From Ceratobasidium sp. AG-K (taxonomy: Eukaryota > Basidiomycota > Agaricomycetes > Cantharellales > Ceratobasidiaceae): DNA of 64,000 nucleotides. The notes under the pieces are model-generated. The model worked only from the letters and a program-made list of their open reading frames with translations, searched no databases and was not told the DNA's origin. This document shows positions 41,973 through 53,264 of the stretch, in pieces. Both the position numbers and the translations under genes were made by a program. The stretch is taken from contig JAWNGF010000001.1 of NCBI GenBank assembly GCA_037039685.1, positions 6,572,001 through 6,636,000 on the forward strand, in the 5' to 3' direction. Position 1 is the first letter of the stretch. Each line of letters starts with the position of its first letter.

Positions 41973-43399
41973 ATGGGGAATACATTGTCTCAGTTCTTTC
42001 CACCCAAGTCTCGTTTTGCCGTTGAGCAAATCCCAGATTTGACTGGTCAGGTTATTATCGTCACCGGGTCAGTAGCGACCCTTTCTCGTCTGGCGTAACG
42101 AATTGACGCCATTCTACAACAGTGGAAATGCCGGAGTGGGAAAAGAGACTATCAAGGTAAGCCCAAGTGCTCTCAACTCGACTTCTTCTAACTTGGGCTT
42201 CCAGGCTCTGTTGAACAAGAACGCGAGGGTTTACCTAGCCGCGAGGAACAAGTCCAAGGTAGACACAGCGATTGAATGGCTCAAACAGGAAACCGGCGGC
42301 AAGTCACCGATCTTCCTCGAGCTGGACCTTGGCAATCTTGTGTCGGTTCGGAAAGCTGCCGAAGAGTTCAAGAGGTAGTCCACTCTCGTCACTCCATCAT
42401 ACTCTACTGACGGTTCATTGAACTGCAGCAAAGAACAAGAACTCCACGTGCTTTTCAACAACGCGTGGGTGGTATCCTCTTGTTTTGATACCTGGGTACT
42501 GATTTTTGGTTAGGGGAGTGATGATCCCACCCGTAGATCAGAAGACCTCGGACGGCTATGACCTCCAGTTTGGCACCAATGTTCTGGGACATTACTTCCT
42601 CACCACCCTGCTACTACCCACGTTGATTCATACTGCGAAGAACTCACCTATAGCTCGTATGCCTATTGCTTATTCGTTGCATATCCTCTTCTAACGCGTG
42701 GGGCAGATGGCCATGTCCGCATCATTAACACTTCGAGCGGCGCTATCTATCTCGCACGCAAGGGCGGTATCGCATACAATAGTCTCCGGACGGACCAGGA
42801 AGGCGCAAAAGCATGCAAAAAACTGGGTACGCAAACACTGTATTCTCAAAGTAAACTAGTACGTCCAATTCTCTCTAGTTGTTACAACTACTCAACTTTC
42901 TGCTAGGGCAATGTTCTCTTTTCCAATGCGCTGGCGAAGAAATATGCCGAACAAGGTATTATCTCGGTCTCGCTGAATCCAGGTACGCTCCACCTCTATC
43001 CCATATCGATTTCAACCGGAACTAATTTCAAATGTCAGGCAACCTCAAGACCGAACTACAGCGTCACCTACCCACCCCGGTTGCTCGAGTTTTGGTGGGG
43101 TTTCGAAGTGCCTTTCACCCCTGATATGTAGGCTGACGTGTAGCAGGACTTGATGCTGTATCACGCAAGCTACGGTGCTCTGACCCAGCTTTGGGCCGGA
43201 ACAACGCCCGATGGGTTACAACACAATGGCAAGGTCGGTAATTCCACGTCTGATCCATTGGCTTCAAACGCTTATGAGTTACTTCCAATAGTTTCTGATT
43301 CCTTGGGCTAGGGTGGGAGATCCAGGCCCACTGGGGCGTGATGATGGTGCAGCCGAGAAGCTTTGGTCATGGTTGGAGGAACAGGTCAAGGGCCACTAG
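41973..43399 (+). CDS. Short-chain dehydrogenase/reductase 2 (tandem paralogue)
   Basis: Ten exons: 41973-42067, 42123-42156, 42205-42374, 42429-42464, 42514-42656, 42707-42858, 42907-42982, 43039-43094, 43147-43233, 43292-43399; 957 nt, 318 residues. Exons 2-10 have exactly the lengths of SDR 1 (34, 170, 36, 143, 152, 76, 56, 87, 108); only exon 1 is 15 nt shorter. Motifs kept: [50 protein letters not shown]. Differences cluster around the substrate side ([18 protein letters not shown] against VYFMPKSGIVYDTLRPDQ), so specificity may have shifted. Both genes look functional. Confidence 0.9.
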
Positions 43400-44734
43400 C
43401 CCTAGGAATCTGTATAGCTTTTCTGTGATAATTCAGCTTCCAGTGGATATTGTAGACCTCAATAATGGGTATATGCGCTTTCTCAAACTTATACTGGAGT
43501 GATTGTGATGCAATCTCAATTACGCCGAATGAATGAGAAGTCCTAGCAAGGGATCACGGTAAAAGTGCCCACTCAAGGGGAGAGGTTAGTGGCAATATCC
43601 ACAAATCTCAGTTCGGCCAGGAGCCCGAGGGGACCATGATGGCTGTAACGAAGCCGATTTCAATACGGAACCTCCAACGCACTAATCAGAATTTCGAGCA
43701 ATGGGCATGTGAGACCACGCTGAGAGCATACGGAACACACATCCGTTATTACTTTGTGTTGCGTTGAATGTTTCTATCGAATCACCTGGGTGTTTAGGAT
43801 GGAGTTAGCGCCTTGGAAACCATTGATTTGGCTCGCCAAGTACTCTGATTTGAAATTACTGCATTCTGGTTCCGTGGATTCCAATCTTATTACAATAGCG
43901 CACCGCCTCGCGGAGATCTGTGGATATGGCAGAAGTAGACGGTCGTGTTCCTGCTCCCTGCCAGGCTGGTCGGCATAGACGAAAGGTATCTAGATTTCAT
44001 AGTGACTAGTAGGACACATACGCATCGTCCAGTTATTATCTTCATGACCTTATAGCACTCTCATCGGTGGGATGCAAATGATTGGCGCCCCGGTGTCTCG
44101 ACCAAACACTGTATGGGTGAGCTGGGCTGCCTGCAATAACCGGTGGACTCTGATGCATAACCTGTGGCTAGATTGAACGACCCTCCGTTTGATGGGCGTC
44201 AAAAATACCTTCCTGTTCTACGGGTCAATGCAGCTAAAATAATCGAGGTACAACTGCACGGCCTGAGGGGTGTACACTTCCTTTGGGTTGGCGTATCATT
44301 TGATCGAGAGTTATAACCTCTCAACACCATGGGTTCGCCACCATAGGGGCTAGTGTGTTGTCCTACTCGGTTTCGGTCACCGTGCCATACCGATCTTTGA
44401 TCATCCAGGTACAGAATGGGCGCTAAGCGGTTTCTAATCATGATCACGCCTTATAGCGCCAGAACTTTGCGGTAGATCGGCTTTTGACCCCCCCCCTCCC
44501 CCTGGTGCTACACCAAACATACATCCATACCATGAGTAAGCTGCATTTATCAATGACCGGCTTGACAGGACGGGCAAGGAGTGTGTGCGTAGTGTGGCTT
44601 GGCTCGCAGTTGTAATGCAGCTCATCAGTTTTACCCAAATGGCAGGTATCATCGCAGGAGGTACCCTCAGTACGTGCGTCGGTACTCTATTATTCCTTTC
44701 CGTATGAACCCCTTGTAGGAAACCAATTCCGAAT
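43400..44734. other. Intergenic, no gene recognised
   Basis: Only short unconvincing open frames. Its right end probably holds an upstream exon of caspase gene 3: a donor-like ca|gtacgt near 44669 and the acceptor ttgtag at 44713-44718 precede the residues KPIPN directly before the ATG. Confidence 0.45.
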
Positions 44735-47250
44735 ATGTATGCCCTCGTAATCGGCATCGACACCTATGAGTGCGACAAAGTTTCTAGTCTGTCGGGTGCG
44801 GTGGCCGACGCCGAGCGCATGGACCAATTTCTTCGTGACGAGCTCGCAGTCCCCGCCAACCAAATTGTTCTCCTTCGCAACGAAGCGGCCACTCGTCGGG
44901 CGATCATTCACCACTTCCGAGCCTTTCGGCAAAATCCAAGCATCAGCCCGCTGGATCCGATTTTGATATATTTTGCTGGTCACGGCACCGAAGTTGATAC
45001 TCCCAATGTATGTACCCAGCGGGGACAAAAGCCAAAGACGCAATGCCTCGTTCCTCAGGACGTTGGTTTACGAGACGAGGCCGGAGACGCAATCTGTCCG
45101 ATTCCGGACTATACTATATCCTTGCTACTCTACGATCTAGCTGAAGTAAAGGGTAATAATATTGTAAGTACTAACATCAATGTCAACAACAAGATTCAAG
45201 GGAGCTAAAATCAAATAGACTGTGATGCTCGACTGCTGTCACTCCGCTAGTACCACACGAGGTGTCTTGAATAGCTCAAGAAGGCTCTCTCTATCAGTAT
45301 CATCTATTCCATCCCGAATCAAATCCACGTTGTTTGGTACCATCCAAGCACAAGCACGCTATACCGACCCATCTGCGCTTCCCAAACTCAAAGACCATCT
45401 CGATCATGATATCATTGTTCGGTCCGCCCCGGAACTACCGCAGTCTCCTATCGCTAGGGAGACACTGGGTTCAAGAAAATCCTTGCAGCGTGGTATGCGT
45501 TCCCACGTGCTATTAGCTGCTTGTGCACACTCCCAGCAAGCTTTTGAGCGACGGGCGGGTCGTGGAGGCTACTTTACCTCATACCTGCTAGGTTACCTTC
45601 GACGCCACGAGATCGACAAGCTGACCTATAAGACCTGTATGGACGACTTTCCAACTCTCAACACACCACGGTGCGTCTTTCAATCTCAAATTACATACTT
45701 TTGCGTTGCTGATGTCACTTGTTGGGTAGTCATCAGACGCCAGTGTGTGAAGGGGAACATGTGAATCGATTCTTCTTCAACGCTTCAGCGCCTGAGGCGC
45801 ATTCATCCTTGATTCCGATCATATTCGATGGGGTGAAGTACGTGCTGAAAGCAGGGACTGCCCAAGGCATCATGCCCAACTCTCGATTCAGCATACATCA
45901 GGGAAATACACTCGGCCCTCATAACCCCGACATCGGGCAGTGTCGTATCCACGTCGTGATCGGTAAGCCGTCGGTATCGGCCTGTCGACTCAGTGCGCAG
46001 ATCAAGGACGCACTGAACGGATTTCGCATGGCGATGAACGACGCTCATTTACTTGGAGCTGACTCGTTTGTTCCACTGGCGCCAACCACACCCCATCCGA
46101 GGTCTCGCGGTACCCTGGATTCCAACATATCACCTACTAGTACAACTCGTATTGTAGCATTTGCTCGTCTACTGCAACCGATGCCGTCTCATACCTTGGA
46201 TATTTACTTCACCGACGCCTTGAAGAAGGCTTTTCTAGGGGATATTGCTCAGCTAATTGGTACAGAGCGGACAGAACGGCAAGACCAAGTTCAGCTTGAG
46301 GCCCCGTCACCAGAAGAGGCAAACGTGATTGTAGGGTTGGACGATCGGAACGACCGTGTGACGTTTACCCTCGCCAATCGGATAGCAAGCTCGGAGCATA
46401 GGTCATACGTTCTGCCCCATACAATAGCTCCAGCCCCTGATGGTGTTAAGGCCGTATTATCATCCATGTTACAGTGGCGATGGCACATGCTGCGTGAACC
46501 ATGCGATGGAATCCGTCCATTCGAAAAAGATCTGCACATCAAGTTCTACAAACTTGGGCGGGCGGATTACAGCCGCGACGACGATAACTTGGTTCCCGTA
46601 ACTAGGAGTCTAAACGAGAATGGTACTGCAATTATTTCCGGCTCCTCAGAGGAACAGTATGGCCTCAAGATTATCAACAAGTCTTATCGCTCGTTGTATG
46701 CGTATCCATTCTATTTCAGCACTGCTAATCAGTCTATTCGTATGCATTTGATTTCTCACTGTCTTGTATGATAACTGACCAATATTCGTATATAGGGCCA
46801 CTGTTCTTCAGGGTGTACGGCAGAAACAGAGTCGACGCGCCTCTCGAGGTGAATGGCGAGATGTCAATGGGATGCGGCGACGACGACTACCTACCGCTCT
46901 CGTTCCAGCTTGCTGAAGCCACAGAAATATCCGAAAATCTGCTGGATGTGGGGATTATTAGATTTTTCGTCACAACCTCATCAGCAGATTTCGAGTCGGT
47001 TACGCAACTATCACCTTTCACAGCGCCCTCCTGGGTCAAATCCGACGCAGACGAGTTTTCAGATGGACTTTGTTTCGAGTCGAAGCGACATGCGATGGCG
47101 GCGCTCGCGAACGAAAGTGTTAGGATTGCTGCTTCGCCGCTCTCAGCTCAACGTACCGATGTGCGAATGTTTACCGCAGAAATGGCTGGAAATTTTGAGC
47201 TCTGGGATGTGGTGGACATGAAGATAATTATTAGGCGGGATGCTGAATAA
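44735..47250 (+). CDS. Caspase-domain protein 3 (peptidase C14-like), full length
   Basis: Exons 44735-45163, 45219-45670, 45730-46739, 46796-47250; 2,346 nt, 781 residues. Caspase domain MYALVIGIDTYECDK with His83 (YFAGHGTEV) and Cys150 (LDCCHSAS), then a Ser-rich insert, RSHVLLAACAHSQQAFERR and GGYFTSYLLGYLRR. The C-terminal half (from CEGEHVNRFFFNAS) contains FTLANRIAS, QYGLKIINKSYRSLYAYPFYFS, FFVTTSSADFES and ends ELWDVVDMKIIIRRDAE; same plan as gene 2 without that gene's final tail. Best reference for the truncated genes 1 and 4. Catalytic pair intact; no signal peptide. An N-terminal coding exon upstream is possible. Confidence 0.87.
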
Positions 47251-49023
47251 ATGTATTTTATGGAGAATGGAAACCTGTATGGCATTGTTTCAGCTGTAGT
47301 ATTGTAGTATTTTGTTTCACCGTTGTTTAGTAGTCATTCGTTCCATCTACGCTTCGTGCTATGGTATGCACTTCTACCACTCAGTTTGTTATGGTGAAGG
47401 GGTTTTATGCTCAATTCTTGAGCGTCTGGAGTCATTGGAAGGCGATTCGAATTCACAGTAGCTCAAGCTGGCCCTTCTTGGATATATGTCGACCACCAAG
47501 CTCAATAACCGGCTATATGCGTGGTGTGTTATAAATACCAAGTAGTGTGCAGGACAAGGGTTACTGAAGATAAATGAGAACAGAGAGAACATTTTTCTCG
47601 ACTAGGCTAGACTGAAAAACGTACAAAGACAATAGGAATGCAACTATAACATCTACGAAGTTTGCTGCTCTCCATGGATCGTAGAGACTACGCCTCCAGG
47701 GTCGCCTACCTGAGTTGCAAACCCCAAACCTAACCGCAGTTATCAATCGCATTTATGAGTTGAACAGGGGGTTTGAGAATGAAACTGCTGTTCCTTTTCA
47801 CTCGAACTTTTCATTTCACGCGCTCGAATTCATGTTCTGATGCATCCTCATGAGGCTGAAAATTTTCGCATACAATACAAGTACACCAACTGTCCGACAT
47901 TTATAGGTCCCAGTCGCCCCGCTGAACAGCTAGGCGCAAAATGACGCCATGCTTGATCCCATAACCAGTGAGGTAAATAAGGATACCTTGCGGCACGCAG
48001 TGGTCGCGGCTGCCGGGATGAGCGTATTCTTGGATCGACGTGCAGGCACCTCGGTTAACGTTTTGCGCTAAGGCCTTTAGTGATGGGCGTCAAAAGACAT
48101 TTTTCAGACGTTGGTGACCCAGTTGCGTGGCCTTCTGAAACGAGCGCCGACTGATATATGCAAAACAAAGGGTAGTGACTCCAAGTCCGCGTCAATCGCA
48201 CGGAACAAGCCACGTCCTTGAGACAACACGGTAATGCAGTGGACATGATGTCACATAGCCGGTGTGTTGAATGCTCACGTCGGTTGTCGCCTGTGTGCGG
48301 GCTCCTGATATCGGCGCCCGCTGCTGACCCGAACAATCGTTCGTGTCCGTGGTTAATTTCCATATAAGGCTTAAGCAACGCCACTCGTTAGGCGCCGTTG
48401 ATGAACATTCCGGCACTGGATTTCTCCTGGGGCATGCCTTAGTTATTCTACTGTACGGCGATCACGGTAAACCGAAACTCACCCAAGTTGTAAAACGTTC
48501 CTCGTGGTCAAGGCTGCACCGGATAAAAAAACTTGATGAACGAGGGCAATACCCAGGCCGGGGACCAGGGTCCGACCTGATTCGTTCGAGAGGCAAACGC
48601 TGTGAGCTGCTTGGTTTGTGTACCGGCTGCGCTTTCGCCGATCGGTCCTGTGTGATGCTACTAATTGATTGTTGAGGCGCAGGACGGGCGCCAACAGGTT
48701 CCTGGAAGCTCTTGGGCCATTTTCGAGTGTGGGATAGCATAGATGTCAACTATAAAGCAGCACAAGTTTTTCGTTGGGGCACTATCGATCCCCTTTAGAA
48801 CGTTCAGAATACTTTGTGTCCTCATGAACGTACTACAAGCATCGTTAGCAGGCTTGACGGAGCGTGTTCAAGATGTGTACGTTGTCTCTTTCCCTCTAAT
48901 CGTCCTGGGGCTCACAGTATCGGCTTATTAGGTACCGCCGCACGAAGTATCCCCAGTACGTAGTTTGATAGTTTATCCACCCGTTAATATAAGCTCATTA
49001 TTTGCAGAAAGTCAATTCCGAAA
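47251..49023. other. Intergenic, no gene recognised
   Basis: About 1.8 kb without a convincing gene. A possible upstream exon of caspase gene 4 ends near 48958 (ca|gtacgt), with an acceptor tttgcag at about 49001-49007, parallel to the layout at gene 3. Confidence 0.45.
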
Positions 49024-50182
49024 ATGCATGCGCTCGTTATCGGCATCGATAATTATGCGTCAGAAAAAATTTCCAAACTCTCAGGAGCTGTCTCGGACGC
49101 CGACCTCATTGACCGATTCCTCCGAAACGAGCTTTCAGTTCCGGCCAGCCATATCAAGGTCCTACGAGATCAAGAAGCGACCCGTGCGGCCATCATTGCC
49201 GAATTCTGTGCGCTGCGGGAGAACCCCTTGATCGAACCCCTCGATCCTATTCTGATTTATTATGCGGGCCATGGCAGCGAAGTGGATACACCTAATTCTT
49301 ATGTCCGTAGAGGGAGCACGCCAAAAACGCAGTGCCTCGTACCCTGCGACGTCGGAGTTGGAGAAGCTGGAGCTGAGATCTGTTCAATCCCGGATTTTAC
49401 TCTTTCTGCGCTTCTCTATGATCTGGCAGAGGCAAAAGGAAACAATATTGTAAGCATTGATAATTACCTCTTAGAACGTTCAGATACTAATTTATGCAAT
49501 AAGACTGTAATATTCGACTGCTGCCATTCGGCGAGTAGCACTCGAGGTGTCCTAAGTGGATCCAGAACACCATCTCCCTCCGCCTCATCTGCATCCTTGT
49601 CATCTGCGAGTCCACCTCCAACACCCATCTCACCTGCCTCAACTATCTCGTCAATCTCATCTGGTGCCATTAAAGCCCGATACACAGACCCATCTACCCT
49701 CCCCAAACTCGGTGTTCAACTCGACGATAATATACTCACTCGGTCGAGCCCAGACCTACCTCGGGGCTCTATTCTACGGGAGGCGCTCGGGTCTAGAAAG
49801 TCGTTCCAGCGCGGTATGCGCTCGCACGTGTTGCTCGCAGCCTGCGGCCACTCGGAGAAGGCCTTCGAGCGGCCCTCGGGTAATGGTGGTTATTTTACCT
49901 CGCAGCTCTTGGCGCGTTTGCGACGCGTTGGGGTTGAAAAACTGACCTACAAGACGTGTATGGAAGACTTTAAACTAAAGACCCCGCTGTAAGTCTTCCA
50001 TTTAAACTTTGAAGTCGCCTCCAAGAGCTAACAATGGCGTTTCTGACAGCACGCAAACCCCCGTCTGCGAGGGAGAGTACGCCAATAGGTTCCTCTTTAA
50101 CGCTTCCGAACCAGGAGCCCATTATTCTTTCATCATCAGCAAAAAACGCCCACAGGGTCCAGGCCCACCCTTGCTAAATTAG
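49024..50182 (+). CDS. Caspase-domain protein 4 (peptidase C14-like), C-terminally cut
   Basis: Exons 49024-49449, 49504-49988, 50050-50182; 1,044 nt, 347 residues. His83 (YYAGHGSEV) and the catalytic Cys149 (FDCCHSAS) are present, followed by a Ser/Pro-rich loop (about 157-190), SFQRGMRSHVLLAACGHSEKAFE and GGYFTSQLL. Intron 1 (49450-49503) is 54 nt and stop-free, so retention would add 18 residues. The protein follows paralogues as far as CEGEYANRFLFNASEPGAHYSFIIS, then ends TAG at 50180-50182 in unrelated sequence, losing the whole C-terminal region. It may act as a caspase-only form or be a decaying copy. Confidence 0.8.
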
Positions 50183-50461
50183 TTGACAGCATGTCAGATT
50201 TGACTAATTTCACTTCAATTTGGCGGGAATTTTGTGAGCGGGGTGTTTCGAGTCGACCTCCGTCTCGGTGAGCCAAAATTAGTGAACTATGTACTTGAAA
50301 CATGCAAAATGTACAATTAAGTAGAATTAGTAGAATTAGTGGGATTAGTGGGGTCACTCGGGTCCACAGCCCTCGAAAACAGTACATTGGGCGCAAACTA
50401 TCGATCTCAATCATCCGTCCTACTACTCTCAACTTCCTCTAACACCCCTTGTCCCAGTATT
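50183..50461. other. Intergenic with short AATTAGT-type tandem stretch
   Basis: No gene seen. About 50316-50350 is a degenerate repeat of gaattagt/ggattagt units. The unrelated sequence that replaces the 3' part of caspase gene 4 begins near 50147. Confidence 0.5.
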
Positions 50462-52253
50462 CTACCCGAGTTTGGATCCTAGGCGGAGGCGCCACACCTA
50501 GATCGCACGACAATCCTCCCCACTTGTTGGGTATGATGAGATTAGTATCATCACGAGTGGTCGCGCATTTATGGGACTTACGTCGTCAAGCTCCAACTCA
50601 TTCTGTGCGCCCGTTCTCCAATGAGCAGGCGACTTGACCCCAACTGCGCTCACACGGGAGCGGAGCGGTCTGGCTACTCTGATCTCCTTGAGCGACGCTG
50701 TGGGCCCCGAGGACCTTTGAGCGAGGGATGGCGAAGCGGGCACCTGACGTTGGTGGCTCGTGCTTGGTGGTGTAGTGGGACGCGGTGGGTTAGCACGAAT
50801 CGCAACAGGGGATGGCTCACGGGTCGGTGAAGGAGGTTGAGGCGCGGGAAGCTCGACTACAGGGGTAGGCTGAGGAGGCGGCACACGAGGAGTGGAAGGT
50901 TCTGCCGTGGGAGGTGCGTCTTGAGCGCCGTGGCCAGCCCGACCCATGACCGACATGGGCATGCGCGGCACGAAACTACAACGGCGAGGTGGCTTGGCTG
51001 CGCCCTTCTTCTCCAGCTCGAGGGCTGCCAAAGCCTGCTTCTTCCTGGCCGACCCCTCTACTTCGGCTTCCTCTCTCGGACACTTGGGTGTAGGAGGCGC
51101 AGACGTAGCACGGGCTGGGGTATTAACAGCTTTCGGGGTTCCAGTAGGGATAGGGGTGGTTGCGCGAGTAGGGGTGGAGGTTACATTCAAGCTGCCGGCA
51201 GACGAAGAGCGCCGAGGGGTGCTTCCACTCAGGAGCTTGAACTCGAACGGTCCCAGCGCGTTGCCGGGGCTCCATGAAACAGGTGGTGGGCGCACGGGCA
51301 ACTGAGAGACCTCGAAGGTAAGAGGTGACCAAGCTCTGGGAGAAGGGGCGGGCTGGGGGTTGGAAGGCGCTGCGAGGGTAGAAGGTCCAGGCGCTGGCTC
51401 GACCGCAAAGGCTGGCACGGGGGCAGGCAACGATGCGGGCTTCGCAGGGACAGCCTTTGGCAATGGGGGTACCACAAAGGCGATGGAGGCGGCGGGTGCA
51501 ACCAGTGCTGGTGGAGGAGCAACTGGCGAAGGTGGTTCCACGGCGAATGTTGGCAGGTTGGGAGCGGAGTTGGAGGCCGAGTTGGACGTCGCACCAGGCG
51601 CTTCGGGTTGTTCAGTAAACACAAACGCAGGGACAGGGGGCTGGTGAGCGGTTGACGCTGATGGTGCGGGTGCGCTCTCTCCCTCGGCCTCCTCGTCTTC
51701 GTCATCGTCGGTGCGGAATCTGAGTCCACCAGTGATGGCGGTCACGTCCATCGTGCGTTCCTCGTCGTCAAACCGGCCCTCAAAGTCACCACTAGAGCTC
51801 GAGCGGTTATCGTCCTCGTCGTCGATGGAGATGTCGGCCTGCCCAGCACCCATACTCTGTCTGGCAGCTCGAAGGCAAGAAAGCGTATCGTCCAGTCCCA
51901 TGTCGCGATCGGCAGTGCTCTGCTGGGAGCTCGACGTCGTGTATGTACCCTGCGGGCTGAAAGGGGCAGACTGGGAATCCTGAGACGCAGGGATGAATCC
52001 GCCCCGGAACTCCGAGTTCATCGTGCTGGCGGTGCTATCGTCGTCCAGCTCCTCCCGCGTGGGTAAGGCTCTGAAGCTCGGCCCAAGCCTCGCTCTTCCG
52101 CCGGGGAACAATAGACTTGCCAGTCTTGACCATGTACTCTCCGCTATCCTTGTCCTTGTCCTTGGACAGCTCTTCTGTCTGGTCATTGATATCGCTGGCA
52201 CGGCTGAGGTCTCGTCGGTCGACGCTTCGGTCTAGGGGGGGAAGGGGCGCCAT
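50462..52253 (-). CDS. Proline-rich, intrinsically disordered protein, 5' structure uncertain
   Basis: A minus-strand frame is open from 52201 to 50582; a final 12-codon exon at 50497-50462 follows an intron 50581-50498 (gtaagt...ctag). It is Ser/Pro/Ala-rich with an acidic motif region (DDNRSSSSGDFEGRFDDEERTMDVTAITGG, about 51720-51815), repeated APxPAFAVEP segments and a basic patch ARKKQALAALELEKKG. The true 5' part is more likely the overlapping frame from 52253 (DKDKDSGEYMVKTGKSIVPRRKSEAWAELQS), which would need a frameshift or an unrecognised intron near 52050-52080. Alternatively translation starts at the ATG 52021 (MNSEFRGGFIP). The low complexity suggests a nuclear or scaffold regulator, but I do not recognise the family. 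Confidence 0.5.
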
Positions 52254-52261
52254 GGGAGCCG

Positions 52262-52573
52262 AAGAGCGGCGTCGAGATGGGGTGCTGATCTAATAGGTGT
52301 CCGTCAACTCCATGCTGTCCTTTCCTCCGCCCTCGCCACCATCAAACTGCTCCTCCTCGGCCCCGAAACTATCACCAGCCTCCATACTATGCTTGCTCCC
52401 ATCGTCAAATTCCACCCAGGCTTCACTGACCTCCTCGCTGTTGACACGGCGTGTTAGGGCTCCTTTTTGTAGTCGAGGCTTCAGGGGTAGGGGGGTTGGC
52501 GGGTGAAGAGTGAGCAGCGGAGGAGCGGGAGAAGAGGCAGTCGCAGTCGAATTGACGGTTGGCTCAAACATGC
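52262..52573 (-). CDS. Possible 5' exon of the disordered gene, or a separate gene remnant
   Basis: From an ATG at about 52573 (MFEPTVNSTATASS) a minus-strand frame encodes TRRVNSEEVSEAWVEFDDGSKHSMEAGDSFGAEEEQFDGGEGGG and meets a TAG at 52291-52289; the same frame continues STPSRRRSSAPMAPLPPLDRS into the next feature. Either the stop is a mutation in one longer gene, or an intron ending at this TAG removes part of it. Confidence 0.4.
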
Positions 52574-52616
52574 TAGGGAGGTGTAAGACATATGAATCCT
52601 TCTCATGTACAAGCCA

Positions 52617-52832
52617 CTCACTGGCGTTGGCTGCTGAGCGGTTGATACTTGTGGTGTGGGTGCGCTCTCCCAAGTCTCCTCGTCTTCATCGTTGTCGGTG
52701 CAGAATCTGAGCCCACCAGCTATGGCAGTCACGTCCATTGTGCGCTCCTTGTCACCGAACCGGTCCTCAAAATCACCGCTTGAGCTTGAGCGGTTATCAT
52801 CCTTGTTGCCGATGGAGCTACCGGGGGGATTG
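52617..52832 (-). repeat. Diverged partial duplicate of the disordered gene
   Basis: This segment encodes KDDNRSSSSGDFEDRFGDKERTMDV-type sequence plus GGLRFCTDNDEDEE, about 80% identical in DNA to 51632-51836, which encodes the same block in the main gene. It is a fragment next to its source, about 1 kb away in the same orientation. Confidence 0.75.
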
Positions 52833-53264
52833 GCAGTGGACGGAGAGCGGGAGAAGCAACTGTAACTAGGCAAATGTAAGCCATAAAAATCTGCCCAACA
52901 CGCAAGGCACTTACCATACTGAAGCCGGGTGGCAAAGCTCACTGGCACGCACCGAGCAAAGGCCTCTGATCAGCTGCCGCGTTTGTCTCAGTGCAACCCA
53001 CAATCAGTACAACTCGTATTTTATTCGTAGCTACTAGTTGGTCATGCATGGAGTGGTTTACGGTGCAATACTTGATCGTCTGTGGAAGCATGGTGGTGGA
53101 GAGTGTGACGACGGCAGGCTAGGCGCTTACCCAATTAGGGCAAGTTGGTCACGATGCATTTGGTTATTTTGCACATACCAGCACCCCGAAAAAAAATCCA
53201 CGGTAATGCAAAGATCTAACATACAATTACATTGTGACTCTATAAACCATATACGCGTTTGAGA
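52833..53264. other. Intergenic, no gene recognised
   Basis: Spacer between the duplicate fragment and the 3' end of the Plavaka-type transposase. The left terminus of that transposon may lie here; no inverted repeat was identified by eye. Confidence 0.4.
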
